Notes: a model not told the origin generated them from the sequence alone. A stretch of DNA of 64,000 nt from Rhodosporidiobolus odoratus (GCA_034387635.1 JAOANU010000005.1:1426001-1490000); one strand, 5' to 3'; shown: positions 46,737 to 59,616, counted from the first letter of the stretch. A program made the numbers and translations.

Positions 46737-47011
46737 AGTCGGACGTGTCTGCAAGGAGCAACGGGTTTTTGTTGTATCGGCTTTTATTTTCTTCCCCCCC
46801 CTCGCACTGCACTGCATCGCCTCCTTACGATCCTGATCCAGTCTCAAGCACACCCGCTGACCAGAAAGGCTGACGGGATATACCGCCTAGCGGGAAGAAG
46901 CAACATGGGAAGAACAGCCAAACTCAGCATCGGAGAAGGACGGAAGCACCGCACCAGATCCCACGCGGCCAAGGCGGAGCGAGCACACAGAGCAGTATAC
47001 TTACTCGCTAC

Positions 47012-50000
47012 TTAATCTACAAGCGCCGGCGCCGGGGCTGCCGCCGGTGCCTTTTTCTTCTTAATCTTCGTCGCCCCCTCTGACCCATCCTTCTCCTTCT
47101 TTTTCTTCTTCTTGACAATCTTGACCGCCGCCCCTTCTTGAGCTCGTTCGACCTTCTCTGGCGTTGGATCTCGCGTGTCTACTAGCGGAGGCTTGACAGG
47201 CGCTCGGGGGGCTGGCGCAGCTGAGGTGATGGAATCGGTTGGCATCTCCCCCTCCACGTCGACGAGCATGGGTGGAGGGGTTGGTTCGCGTGGAGGAGGT
47301 GAAGGTGCTCGAGGAAGGTCTAGAGAGAGTTTGACAATCGGAATAGAGTCGACGTCGTCCTCGTCGTCTTCGTGAAGTCGTGCTACAGCAGGGGATTTGC
47401 CGATGTAGTAAGGATCTTCTCGTTGTCGATCTAGTCTTTCTTCGCGAAGCTGCGTCGGAGGGCGGGTTGTGTGAGCTGTAGCACGACGAGGGGTGAGCAC
47501 AGAGAGAAAGAGAAGACGCACTCGTTCCATCTCTTCCGGATCGTCATCAACCTCTCTTCGTTTCCCCTTCTTCCCGACCATCTTGCCCTTCTTCTTCTTG
47601 ACCTTCCCACCCTCAGCCTCCTCCACACTCACTCCCAAGCTTCGTAACGGTCGGCCAAACTCATCCACCGCCTTGTGCTCATTCATCTCGAGCCCCTCAA
47701 CGTCGAAAGTTCCAAGAGAGACGTCGAGATCCAACCCGCTGGGGAGGACGACCATTCCCTGAGCTTTCGAATTGACAGGATTGAGTTCGTGAGAGAAGAA
47801 CAGCGGGTGCAGGAGATTGAGGGAGGTAGGCGGCGCTCGAGAGGACGAGGCGAACCCGTTCCCTTCCTCGTCGTCGTCGAGTAAACCTTCCGATCCGGCA
47901 GTCTTCTCCTCTATGTTAACGAGTGGTCGTGGGGCGTCAAGACCTTCTCGCACAAGCTCCAGCAACCCATGCAATTCGGCCGCCCGCTCCTGCAATTCGA
48001 TATTCCCACTTCTTGCGCTCTCCCTCAACTGATTCTCCAGCGCGGTCGAGATGGACCTGATTTGTTCGAGCGAGGATTCGTCCCAGTTTTCCGCCAGGGC
48101 AGAGAGCCAGGAAGCGTAGATCTTGACGCCGTTATGGATGTAGAGGGCGAGAATGGAGGGCGGTAGGGAGGAGGTTGTGCTTGAACCGAAGAGGGAGGCG
48201 ATGACAGGTCGAGGGTCTTCGAGGTCTCTGTTCATGTGCCAAGTGTGTAGATGAGCGGCAAAGAAAGGATCAGGGCGTAAGGGCAAGCGACGTACCGGCA
48301 GTATTCCCCACAGATCCAAGCCGCCGCTCCAAGCACTTCAGCCGCATCCGCCCCATCTCCATTCTCTAAGAACTCCTCATCTTGCACCAGCGCAGCCATC
48401 TTCTTCGCTGCATACGGCCTGATAGCCTTGACGCGAGCAGCAATGTCGATGAGCTGATCTCGCAGTTCAGCACCAACGGAGGGAGCGGACGCTGCAGGAC
48501 GAGCGGCAGGGTCAGGCTGGAGGGTCAAGGCGATGTAGGTGAGCTCGACGAGGGTGTCAACGAGCCAGGCGAAGTTGGAGATGTTGGCGTAGGTACCGTT
48601 CGAGGTCATGCGGAGAATGAGGGAAATGAGGGAGGTGCGGTAGGAGGTGGTCAGGGTTGGGGTAGACGGCGCAACTAAAGCGCCTGTTGAGGCGGCCTGT
48701 TGAGCACGAAGGAGAGATGCGGCAGCGGAGGTGGTTGAAGCGGAAGGACGGAGGTGGGTGAGGAGGCGCTTCACGATTGGCTGAAGGTTCTGTCGGGTGA
48801 CCTAGGACAGTGAGAGGATAAGCCGCACTTCCAGCGACAGTGACGGGAACCTCTTACCATGACTTCGACCAGGTCGAGAGCTCGCAAACGGATCGACATA
48901 TCAGGGTCATCGATACACTTCAGGATCGTGTCGTGATGGGTCTGTATGAGGTGAGGATGTGTGGGCGCGATCTTGACGAGAGCGACCAAGGCGATGTACC
49001 GAACTGCTCAGTACAGCTTCAATCAGCAGCATTCTAACGGATAGAGGGCTGGAAACGAACGGTTTTGGTCAACGTCCTCCAGGAAACCTCCCAGCTTCTC
49101 AACACAGGTTGCGGCAAGCACTTCTCCCTCCGGCCCATTCAGCATACCGCCGATGATCGAAGTCTGGATGCATTCGTACAGAAGCGACATGGCAGTGGTA
49201 GTCTCGATCAAAACGGTCAAGGAAGGGAGGAGTTTCTTGACGAGTCGGGGTTCTTCGGGGGTCAGGACGGCGAACTGCGAGAGAGGCTCATCAGCAAGTT
49301 GGCCGAAGTGGTAGCAGACACGGACGAACCAGTTTGATGATCTTAATGAGCATCCAGTTATTGGTGCTGGCCTCGATCAACCCGAACAGCTCCGGGGCGA
49401 GAGGTAGGTATTTCCTCGGATCCTTCCTCGCCGCCTCGCAGATCACGTTCACTGCCGCTCCTACCACACCCATATCGTCGTCATTCAGCCGCTCGCGCAG
49501 CCGTTCGATCCATGGATCGTCGCCTCGTTCCTCCCGCCCGGTGCTGAGTTCCTGCACTCCGGGCCATCCTCGGAGGATCCTCCAGAGATTGAGCACCGCT
49601 TGACGGCGGACGAGCGGACGGGTGTGGGTGAGAAGGGACAGAAGGTCCGGTGCGAGGTCGCGAGCGAGAGGTGGGGTGAGAAGGAGGGCGACGGAAGACA
49701 AAGTGGAGGTGAGATGCGCGACGGTGAGTGAAGAGGGCGAAGACGAGAAGACGGGTGTAGGTGGAGTGAGAAGGTCCTGTCCAAAGCAGACGGCGAGATT
49801 AGTCAGAGGTAAAAGACCAAACGGGCGAGGAATTCCGCACCTTCTTCACCAGGTTCACCACGAGCACGGCCACCTCCGTCTCTCGATCAAAACATTGGGA
49901 CGCTGCAAGATAACCGATGAACTTGATGTGGAACTTTGTGCTTGTCATGCACTCAACGATTGCGAAGGCGGCGAAAGATATTGAATAGCCTAGCATTTCT

Positions 50001-50230
50001 AGCTGTAACTTGCGGGCGCGTCAGCCCAGGCAGAAGACAGAGCACCTCTGTGACAGGTAAAGAGCACGCACGTAGACCAGCTTAAGGACAGCTGCCGACT
50101 TGATGTCCATGTCCTTGCTCTGAATCTCCTTCCGACATTCGTCCAGTGCACGCTGCACGACTCCAGCCTCGTCGTTCTTGTTCGCCCGCAAGGCCTTGAT
50201 GAGACCGCCGATGTCCTGCTCGAACACCAT
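47012..50230 (-). CDS. APL5: AP-3 adaptor complex delta subunit
   Basis: Eight exons as minus-strand blocks 50230-50072, 50002-49841, 49776-49330, 49274-49061, 49003-48858, 48801-48296, 48227-47522 and 47449-47012, giving 925 residues. Delta adaptin is the large subunit of AP-3, which sorts cargo from Golgi or endosomes to the vacuole. The adaptin N-terminal HEAT-like solenoid starts at once with FEQDIGGLIKALRANKND and continues through KSAAVLKLVYLEMLGYSISF, GYLAASQCFDRETEV, NNWMLIKIIKLFAVLTPEEP and LRALDLVEVMVTRQNL to about residue 620. The C-terminal ~300 residues are acidic and Pro-rich hinge ending in dense Lys runs (KIVKKKKKKEKDG), with no recognised ear domain. Start codon choice is firm because the family N terminus begins there. 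Confidence 0.92.
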
Positions 50231-51068
50231 GGCGAGGTAGACGGGGACTGAAGGACCAGAGGAAAAGCGGGCTGAGGGGAAGATGCACAGGTAAGTCAGT
50301 CAAGCCCTGCTTTGGCCCCGACTACAATCTCGCGTCTCCTTTCGCTGCTGAACGTCGACTCAGGCTTCTCCTCCAGCGCGCTCATGCGCCGCCAAGTGGT
50401 GAGGCCGCTTGTACATAGGTGGGAGTTCGATGCGGATCTCGCGAGCCTTAGGTTGGTGAATCCCCGCATATCTTGTCGAGACTGGTCTCCCGTCAGCCGG
50501 TGTGGTCCCTTCACCGCTTTTAGTCGAGTGAACGCAACAGCCCCCACTCGCTCCCTCCCTCCTCGTCACTCGACCCTTCGCGCTGGACCTCATACGAGCT
50601 GCCAGCCGGACGAGTAGACAACCTGCGACATATTTGGCAATGTACTGACTTACCTTGACGAGAACGAGGGTTGCTGTTGCTGTGACGAGGTTGAGGAAAT
50701 TAAGCAAGCGGGAACGGCGAGACAGGCGTTCGGTGAGCGCGACGTAGAGGGCGGTGCTTAGGATGAGCTGCGTGAGAGGCGCAAGGTAGGTTACAGCAAT
50801 CAGCCAGGTGCTGATCGAGGCGGACGAAGACAAGTGAAGTTAGCGACGAACAGCTTTCTGCGAAGTTAACTCGCGACTGCCTCGTGCTGCTGCTGCAATG
50901 CGACTAGATTACGACAAGCATACTGACACGCTATACGCAACACAAAACGACTGCCAAACCTGCGAGCGATGGGAACGAGGCGGAAGTAAAGAAGGACGAG
51001 AAAAGAACGAAAAGACACCAGCTGTCAGGTGTGCACCTCCTCACCCATCGACGCACCCCGCCATCCCC
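50231..51068. other. gap upstream of AP-3 delta with possible small gene
   Basis: Contains the AP-3 delta promoter, the possible small membrane protein described separately, and the 3' end of the methyltransferase gene. Nothing else was recognised. Confidence 0.4.
50590..50767 (-). CDS. possible small membrane protein, 5' exon not found
   Basis: Minus-strand sequence after a CTCACGCAG acceptor encodes LILSTALYVALTERLSRR, then NFLNLVTATATLVLVK; a GTAAGT donor follows and a downstream acceptor (AATATGTCGCAG) leads to a short last exon ending SSGWQLV and TGA at 50590. Two hydrophobic segments around a basic loop suggest a small membrane protein. I could not find an ATG that joins in frame, and no family was recognised. 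Confidence 0.3.
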
Positions 51069-54031
51069 TCAACAAGCCATGACCACAAACGCCTGCATAT
51101 CCATCACACCCAATCGATCCTCCTCCCCCTCCCCTTCCCCTTCCTCCTCCCCCTCCCCTCCATTCCCCCACCTCCTCCTCGGCCCAAACAACCTCTCCCT
51201 CACCGCCTTCCTCTCCCCCACCGCCTCTCTCTGCGCAAACTCCAACTGGGCCAACCTCGCATCCAATTCCAAATCCGACTCTGCCAGAATCGTTTCCTGA
51301 ATCTCCTTCTTGGCGCTCAATTCTCCAAGTTTGGATTCTTGCAGAAGGATGGTTTCGTCCAAACAAGCCAGCATCTGTTTGTCCATTTTTGGTTCCCATC
51401 CGAAGCGAGAGGCGAGCAGTTGAGAGATTCCGGAACGTTGGCGCAGGTCGTCGGACCAGGCTTGAACCGCGTCTTCCACGTCTTGTACTTCTTTCAGGAA
51501 GGCGGGAGAGGTCGTCGATGCTTGCGAGAGAAGGTCCTCGGGTCCGGAAGAGGTGCGAGAGCGGCGAGACGTGGAGCGCTTGCGGGATCGGGCCGAGACG
51601 GCCGCGTGTGCGACACCGTAGGACGAGCCGGCCCAACAGTCTGCATAGGCGGCGAGAACGACTCTGGTCTCGTTTAGCTTGAGCAATTGCTCGCCTGCAG
51701 TAGACCCGACCGAGTACTTCTCGAGGGGCATGGTGAAAGAAGCCATGTCGGGGTCGTTGGCGACTTCGGGTAGAGAAGGCGGAATGCACGAGGCATCGTA
51801 AGAAGGAGGGTTTGCCGAGATGGGGAATGTGATGCGGCCCGTCGAGCGAAGACCGGTACCGTTCATCGCGAGACTAGCGGGAATAACGGTGAGCACCGAA
51901 GGGTTGATGAACCGGTCGTTGAGGATGTCATCGAATACGCCGTCGATCGGATCCATGGATGAGCGAGTTGTCATGGGCATAGTTACGTTGGACGCTCGCT
52001 TCCGCCAGACGCCGAAGTCTTGCTCGAGGACCTCGAGAAGGCCTATTGGGGAACGAGGTCAGCCTAAGGAAGCGAGAGCGCGAGAAAGAGACGCACCACC
52101 CGCCTTGAGGACTCGCATGGCTTCTTCAATGAGGGTTGCCCAGTCGGGCTCTACCGGAAAGGAGGGTGACGAGTCAGCTTCGCGTCTGATTTCGAGACGA
52201 GCTAGAGGCCGCAAGAAGGAAAGTACATACCTCCAAACGCAAGGTTGACGAATCCAATGCGAACAAAGTCGAACTCGCCGTCCACGAAGGGAAGGGATTG
52301 CCGAAAGTCGTGCTGGACGAGCGAGAGTCGTGACTCGAGCTCTGGCGGGAGTATACCGGTGGTGACGGCGGTGGGGGCGGCGTCCAGACCTGCACAGTCG
52401 AAGGACGGGTGAACGTTAGTCTGGCTTCTTCATCGCGATGTGGGCCGATACAAGAGGAGAGAGCAATGCGCTGGGAGGCCCGGAGCGCACCGACGAATGC
52501 GGTATTCTTCCATGCATTCCCCATCTTCAAGATCCAGTGTGGGCAGGGCCCGCACCCGATATCGAGTACCCGCTGCGGCGGCGTCTGAGGGTTCTCTGTC
52601 GCGACTGGGTAGGCGGTTGATCCATGAAGGGAGCCTAGGAAGAGAGAAGAGGTCCGGAGCGAGTCCCTGCACGGCGAAAAACTGTCAGTAACGTGGAGCA
52701 AGCAAGATGGGGATGAAACAAGACGCACCAGTTCGACGACGAATGAGCATAAGACACGACATAGGGCAGATCTCTCGCATAAGGCTGCACCTCGAACCCT
52801 CCTTTCGGGAAAATCTCCTCATAAAAAGAGGTTTCCGTCTCCTTCTCATGCTTCTGCAGGCTCTCTCCATCCCTCAAGCTCTCCTTTGACTCCAGTCCCT
52901 CTTCAAGCAAGCCTGCTTGTCCCTCCATACTCTCCATCCCTAACCCGTGCAGGCCAAAACGGCTCTGCCGGTTCGGGTTCGCTCGCCTGACCAGCTTGGT
53001 CGAGTTATGCAGAAGGTTGGTGGAACGAATACGCTGACGTGACGGAGATGATGAAGTAGACGAGACGGGTGGGGGAAGATTGGAGGGTCGAGCGGGGGAG
53101 AAGAGGGCGGACATGGAAGGCGGAGCTACAGTGCTAGAGTACAAGTTTGAGCGAGTGGTGCCGGTTCGAGGTGAGCGGGCGGCAGCTGTAACAAGCAAGA
53201 GCTGAGCATCTGAACAGAAGGCAGGGAGAATGGCGAGTATATGGAGAAACGGACCGTGCCCAGAGGTCAATGCACCGTGAGGCTGGTGCGCTGTTCGTGG
53301 TTGCTCCGCTGAAGATAGAAGCTGTTCGCTCAGCGAAGTCGACGACGCTAGGAAGCGTTGGTGGATCAGCTCCGTCTAGAGCGAAAAGAGCATGGGCAGT
53401 ACTCACTTCGTCTCGTTGCAGGGCGAAACGCGGTATGTGCTTGTCCGAAGTCCGTCAAGCTCTGATCACGTTCCTGGGCAGCGAGGGCAGATGGTACCGT
53501 AGGAGGTGAGCGAGCAAGGGGCGAGGACGGAGGAGACGAGAAGGATCGGGTGGGAGGCGGACGAGGGGGTCTGGGGCAGGGCTGCTGGGGGGAAGAGGAA
53601 GAGTGCAAGTCAGGCGAGGTAAGCCACTCGTCTAGAGCAGCGTATGTCGAGTTGGCAGACGTCAAGGCTCCTCTGTTGAACAGGCCACGAACACTGAACC
53701 CGGTCGAACGGCGGTCGAAAGACCGGCGGCGGGAATGGGGTTCAGGCGGTTGATCCGAGGAAGGCGACGCAGCGGGAGTCGGAAGACGCAGTGGCACAGC
53801 CGAAGGTGGGGAAGGAGACCGCGAGCGAAGGGAAACTGGACGGGAAGAGACAGAGTCGCGACCGGCAAAGGTATGGATTTCGCCTTGCAAAGGCTGGAGA
53901 GACGGTGGAAGGACCAGTCCACCACGCCCGGTGGTCGGTACGGTTTCAACAGACTCTGCTGCGTCGAGCAGTTGAGTGCGGGCGCTGCCGCCCGTATGTG
54001 TGGATAGCGAGGATGACCCTGCACTTGGCAT
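51069..54031 (-). CDS. SAM-dependent methyltransferase-domain protein with long extensions
   Basis: Exons on the minus strand: 54031-53407, 53375-53276, 53133-52729, 52681-52491, 52389-52231, 52150-52097 and 52042-51069, giving 835 residues. Residues about 375-525 form a class I methyltransferase fold: SAM-binding motif I VLDIGCGPCPHW, an acidic strand end near VQHDFRQSLPF, GEFDFVRIGFVNLAFG and EEAMRVLKAGGLLEVLEQD. The first ~330 residues are Ser/Pro-rich and disordered in look. The C-terminal ~300 residues contain a coiled coil (ILLQESKLGELSAKKEIQE) before a Glu/Gly-rich end. Substrate unknown. The start is uncertain: the frame stays open upstream without an ATG, and a GTGCGT donor there suggests a 5' intron. 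The exon 1/2 junction needs either a 31-nt intron or a weaker donor 63 nt upstream. Confidence 0.7.
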
Positions 54032-54701
54032 GACGGGGAAGGGACGAGGGGAGGAGGGGAAGAGGGAGGAGAAAGGTGAAGCGTGGTGGCGCTGCGAGGT
54101 CAGCTGCAGCTCTCGGGGTGCACCCACTCGCCGGACAAAGGGCAAGGACGGAAGGGGAACTCGAAGCAGAGGAGCAAGAGAAAATAGGAGTTCACGCACC
54201 TGTTCCCTGCGCCGGAGGTCCGGACCAACTCTAGCCACGTCTACTGGTTCTGAAAGGCTGCTGAAGTCTCCTGAGCCGCTAGTGCTGGAGATGAGCGGCT
54301 GCCTTGGGTTCGAAGGTTGAGCGAGTCGAGGGAGGGAAGAGCGGCTGTCGGTCGGCACGAGAGACTTGGGGCCGCTGGTAGCAGTACACAGAGACCTTTT
54401 CGTAGCGATAGAGCGAGCAAAGAAGCAGTGAATGTAATGTGGTTGTCAAGCGGAATGTCTGGGGCGAAGAAAGGGAACAAGGAAAGAAAAGGGGGGTCAC
54501 TCGCAGTTCTTCCGCTTCAGAGGCGCTTCGGAGTAGCCGGGTGCAGTCGGTGTTAACAAGACCGATCGAGCAATACTATAAGGGAATATTCTCGCAACGA
54601 GGGAACAGCGGCCGACAGTTCGGCAAGAATCGAATTTGGAGGGCGAGAGCACCTCACGCGACTCTGCTCTCTGCCGTACGCGCGTACGCTCTACATCGAA
54701 C
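54032..54701. promoter_or_regulatory. divergent upstream region of methyltransferase and MFS genes
   Basis: 670 bp between start codons of two divergent genes. The part near 54032-54360 is probably 5' untranslated exon and intron of the methyltransferase gene (GTGCGT donor near 54200 on the minus strand). No other element recognised. Confidence 0.45.
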
Positions 54702-57700
54702 ATGGCACCAGATCCGCCGACAAGCAGACCGCCCGACCCTACCGACGTCCCTCAACCTATCCAGAAAACGCTCGATGCTCCGCTTGAGGCGGCAGCGGGC
54801 CGCGGCGACCTCGCTCGAGTGGCTGACGAGATCGAGGAAAGGGAGCGCGAAGGAGAGGCGGGCAGCCAGAAGACGGCGGTCGAGTCAGCAGAGCCGATCA
54901 GTGAAGAGCGTGTAGGGGCGGGAGAAGGAAAAGTCGGAAATGATGGCGAGACGGAAGAGGTACGCTCACCTCTCTCTAGATGCTGATTCCCAGACAGGCA
55001 GCACGAGCTTCTACGTGACTGAGGGATCTAAGCAGTGAGCGTCGTCGGGACGATGTCGATTGACCATTTTCTCCGGGCACAGAATGGAAAAAAGCCGGAT
55101 CAACTCGCTACGCACCACGCGAATGGCCTGCAGGATCAGACAAACTACATGTGAGCTTGAGAGGCGCCACTTATCCCGTGCATGCGCGGCGGACTGATGC
55201 TGGCGCCACAGGCCCGTCCGACAAATTCTCGTCGTCTTCCTTTCTATGCAGCTCGCTGTTCTTCTGTCTTTCCTGGACCAGACGATCGTATCGTGCGCAT
55301 GCCTGCTCTTTCATGAAGTCCGTACAGCACTAATGCCGATTCTTACAGAACATCTCTTCCCAACATTTCAGCAGCCTTCAATGCAGGACGATCATCGTCC
55401 TTCGTCGCGGCTGCTTATCTACTCACCCAGACGGCTATGCAACCCGTATGGGGACGACTCAGTGACGTCTTTGGACGAAAGATCACTTTGATCTGCTGCG
55501 TACGCCCTTTCTTCCTGCGCCCCTCCATTTCCACCTCCTCACCACTGTTCTGACGATGCGTCGTCTTTCTTTCACTGACTTTCTCTTCGGAAGACAGGTC
55601 GTCATCTTCACTATCGGATCACTAGCTTGTGCACTTGCCCAGTCAATGTTGCAACTCATCATCTTCCGCGGAATGCAAGGGTTCGGAGGTGGTGGCCTTC
55701 TTACCTTGGTGCTCATCGTATGTGACTTTTACGCGAGGTACGGTCCGTCGGCGATACTGACACGTAGTGCCGAGCAGATTGTGTCTGATATCGTCTCTCT
55801 GAAGGACCGAGGCAAATACCAGGGTAGGGTCACGTATTGGCTCCTTACCGTGTATAGTGATCCTGACGTTACCGTGTCTATCAGGTGTCACCGAGATCAC
55901 TATCGCCATCGGTAACGGTGTCGGGCCTATCATTGGAGGTGTGATGGCTCAGAAGCTGACATGGCGATGGTAAGTCATCTCCACATCGCAGACCTGGCGC
56001 ACTCGTCGCCATGCTCCTCCCTAGCATCGTTGTCCCCAACGCAAGATCTCCCGCTGACGCTTCAGAATTTTCAGGTGCTTCTGGATCAACCTGCCCGTAC
56101 GCAATGGCCTCTTCCCGCTCGACCTTCCCAAAACTCAGCTTCTTTGTCCGTCGTACTCTGTGCCGCAGATTGCAGGCGCCAGTATCGTCGTCATCGCCCT
56201 ATTCCTCCCTCTGAAGAAGGTTACGGGTAGCACGAAGGAGTTAGTCCTTCCCTCTGCTTGCTGTCAACGCGAGTCCGACCGTTTTCACCGTCGCAGAAAA
56301 CTCCTGAAGATCGACTATGGTGGCGCTCTACTCACCATTGCCGCAACGTACGTCTGTCTATTGCGCATACCTTGTGTCCATCAATTCACTGGAGCTTCTG
56401 CCCTACAGTGTACTTGTCATTCTCCCGCTCAATTGGGGTGGTACCTCCTTCCCCTGGGTCAGCGGACCCGTACTCGGGTGTCTTCTTGCAGGCGTCTTCA
56501 CGTTCGCACTCTTCATGCTCTGGGAGTGGAAAGTCGCCAAGATTCCGGTTGTGCCCCGTGCGCTTCTTTACACATCATATAGTCCATTCACCCGCGCGCG
56601 TTTTGATACTGACAAGTTTTGCACCACGTTTACGCACTATCATCGCCCACGATACAGCCTTCATCTTCAAGCAACGAACAGTCGCAGCTATCTTCGCCTC
56701 CACCTTCTTCTCGGGTGCCACCATCCTCTGCCAACTCTACTACCTCCCCCAGTATTTCCAAGTTTGCCGCGGCGACAGTGCCATCCGTTCCGGTGTTCTC
56801 ATCATCCCTCAACTCGTCACCACCACCGTGTTCGTCTTCATCTCTGGTCAACTCGTGGCCAGGACGGGCGAGTACAAACCTTCGATTTGCGTAGGGTATG
56901 CCGTTTGGGCAATCGGGTTGGGATTGTTGTCGACCCTGGATGAGAATACTTCCACGGCTAAGGTGGTGGGGTATCAGTTGCTCAATGGAGCGGGTCAGGG
57001 TCAGACCCTGCAGACGTACACGTTCCATTTCTTCTCATCTGCCGATAGCTTGACTTATGCTTGTACCTGTCCTACAGGAGTATGGTCGCTGCTCAGGCTG
57101 CTGTCGCCCGAAGTGAGATGAGTGTGGTCACCTCGGTCCGCAACTTCATGCGATGTGAGCCCTCCAATCCTCTCCACAACTCTCATGTTTCCATCGGCAA
57201 TCCGCTGACTACGTCCTCGTCTGCAGCTCTCGGTGGGACAGTCTTCCTCGTTATCGCGAGTGCCATCATGTTTGCTCCCTTGTGCCTTCCCCAGCCTACA
57301 CTGTCTGACTTTCCTCGCATCTCGCCTCGCAGCAACAACACCCTCCGTTCCCGCCTCAACCCCCTCGGTTTCTCTCCGACCCTCATCGACGCCCTCATCG
57401 ACGACCCCACCGGAATCTGGCGTACTTCCTCTTCTACCTCCTCCGCCTCTTCCTCTGTGTCTCTCCTCAACCTCCCTCAATCCCAAAAAGACCAAATCAT
57501 CGCGGGTTATGTTAGAGGGTTTCATATCCTGTTTTGGATGCTGACTGGGTTTATTGCGGTGAATTTTGTGGTTGCGGTGACGTTGATTGAGAGGCATGAT
57601 TTGAGGAGGAAGGATGAGGAGGCTCTGTAAGTCGCTCGAGCTCTTTTCTCTCGCTTTCCCTCTCTGCTTCCTCCCGTACTCACTGGTTCCAGATTCCTCT

Positions 57701-57859
57701 GACTGATACTAAGTATACTTCACCTTCTGCGCCTCCAGGAAACAACGCGGCAAAGACTGGGTCGACCGGCAGAAGGAGAAGAAGAAGGGAAAGAAGGGAG
57801 ATGTGGACGAAGCTGAGAAAGGCCAGATTCCGGCTGCTAACGATGCCGATACCAAGTAA
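54702..57859 (+). CDS. MFS multidrug-type transporter, 14-span DHA2 class
   Basis: Fifteen exons: 54702-54959, 55083-55150, 55212-55292, 55349-55499, 55598-55717, 55778-55823, 55885-55969, 56075-56096, 56169-56239, 56297-56347, 56409-56557, 56658-57015, 57078-57154, 57227-57626 and 57739-57859, giving 685 residues. After a hydrophilic, acidic N terminus of about 105 residues, the membrane domain begins (ILVVFLSMQLAVLLSFLD). Drug:H+ antiporter landmarks are LDQTIVSTSLPNISAAF (motif D1 type), WGRLSDVFGRKITLI (motif A) and GNGVGPIIGG (motif C). The number of hydrophobic segments fits the 14-span DHA2 family, exporters of toxic organics at the plasma membrane; substrate unknown. The C-terminal tail is Lys-rich. 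It is convergent with the possible XLF-like gene, only 139 bp apart. Exon 2 is the least certain. Confidence 0.88.
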
Positions 57860-57998
57860 GCTCAAGATGGGTCATAGACATAGACTGTATTCGTATATTG
57901 TCACCTTGTGGGGTCGACGCCTTGATTGTTGTAAAACGCTTCCATCGTAGACTAGGTTTACCATTCTCGAGAGTTACGAGCAAGTAACCTCCTCGCAG

Positions 57999-59616
57999 CT
58001 ACAACTTCTTGACCGCCTTCTTCTTAGCCCCTCCTCCTCCCGTCTTCGCAAGCTTAGACAACCTCGCCTTTCTCCTCGCCAACTCTTCCTCTGCCTCGAC
58101 TTCTTTCTCTCTCTTTTTGGCCTCTTTCGCCTTGCGCTTCTTCTCCTCTGGATCTTCTTCTTCCATCGCCTCATCATCTGCTGGTTCGTCATCTTCTCCA
58201 GCTTGAACACGAGGAGTCGGTGTCGAAGTTGGCTCAGGAAAAGAAAGTTGAGATTGGGAAGGCAAAGCTGAAGGAGAGCGGAAAGAGCCGGTTCCGTATA
58301 ATCCGGGTGCGAGAGAGAGAGAGTAATTGTCACCAGCTCCTAGAGCAGGCGTTTGCGACAGTTGCTGAGCGCGAGGTAAAGAAAAGCCGCTAGGTAAGTC
58401 GTCCTCGTCCTCGGTCGCAGGTTCGTCCTCCTCTTCGATGGTCCGATCTTGCAGCGCTGGATCGACAGGGTCGGGGTTCTCTGCTGTCGAATTCGGAGGT
58501 ATAGTGCTTCGCCGCGCCCGCGAAGACTCGACGACAGGTTGACTCTCCCAATCAACCTTCTCACCCTTGTCTGAGCTTTGGTGATTTAGCATGCGCTGCG
58601 CCAAACTAGGGACGGGGCGCGAGGGAGATGGAGAAGGTTGCGTAAACTGCTTGCGAGGTGGGGGAGAGGCTGCTGAGGGGGACGCGGTGGGTTTGCGCTT
58701 CGTGGGCGATCGGGAAGGAACTTGTGAGGGTGGTCGAGGACGGGAGAGGCAAGGCTGGGGTCGCGAGAGAGTGACGGGTTCTACGCAGAGTATCTGTTGA
58801 TAAGTGAGAGTGGGCGTTCAAGGAGGAAAGAGAACTAACGGAGTTCCGACGCTTTCCAGTCGAGTCCACGTTGTAGCCATCTAGCGACTAGACCGCTTCC
58901 TCCCGACTCGGAGAACAGCCTGGCACCCTCACCCTCGTGTTCTCCGCAGACCTTCGCCGAATCGTCTACCGATGCGGACACACGATCGAGCAGCCCGTCC
59001 TTGTCCCCTCCATCCGGCTGGAGGAGCGCAAGAAGGCTTGCGGACACAGCGAGAAGAGGGCGGATGAGGTGGGCCGCAATGACCGGTGCAGACTGCTGCT
59101 CCAGTGACGTCGTACGAAAGCGGAAGGTGAAGCGCCCCGTCGAGATTGACAGGTGATACTGTACACGACGAAAAGCTGGGACAAACGAACTGCATTGCAA
59201 TTTGAAGAGGGTCACGCACTTCGAAACCGGCCTCTACGAGCTCTGCCCTTGCCGACCCAGTGTTTACTGCTGTGAGCAGCGTCTCGAGATTATCTCCAAG
59301 CAGCTTCTCCCCTTCTTCGCCAATCCCGATCGACTGGCTCTGACTGTCCTCTCCTCCTTCATCCGCGAGAGCATCGGCCAAGCGCGCCTGTAACTGTCGA
59401 CGGTTGAGGTCTTCGAGATAGACGGAGACGAGGTCGGTTGCGAGGACGGACAAGGCCTTCTTGTCGGGTTTGTAAAGGAGTTTGAGGAGAAGTGGGGGTG
59501 CACCGGAAGGGGAGCACGAGGAGAAGGAGAGAGGCAGGAAGGCGGGGTCGACCTGTGAGGTCGCGAGGTCAGGGTAGGTGAGTCTCAAGCGAAAAGAAGG
59601 AGCTTACCGTGTCCAT
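57999..59616 (-). CDS. possible XLF/NEJ1-like end-joining factor
   Basis: Exons on the minus strand: 59616-59608, 59552-59220, 59158-58840 and 58780-57999, giving 480 residues. The first ~120 residues are hydrophobic/mixed and resemble the XLF/XRCC4 head domain (LLKLLYKPDKKALSVLATDL, VYLEDLNRRQLQARLADALA), followed by helical sequence (APVIAAHLIRPLLAVSASLL). The rest is Ser/Pro-rich and then acidic, turning into a highly charged helix (KKRKAKEAKKREKEVEAEEE type) and a basic C-terminal end GGAKKKAVKKL. XLF proteins have a similar disordered tail with a basic Ku-binding end. If correct it would act in non-homologous end joining with Ku and DNA ligase IV. The assignment rests on architecture and weak motif similarity only. 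The first coding exon is 9 nt; the last acceptor (58781) was chosen to keep frame. Confidence 0.5.
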
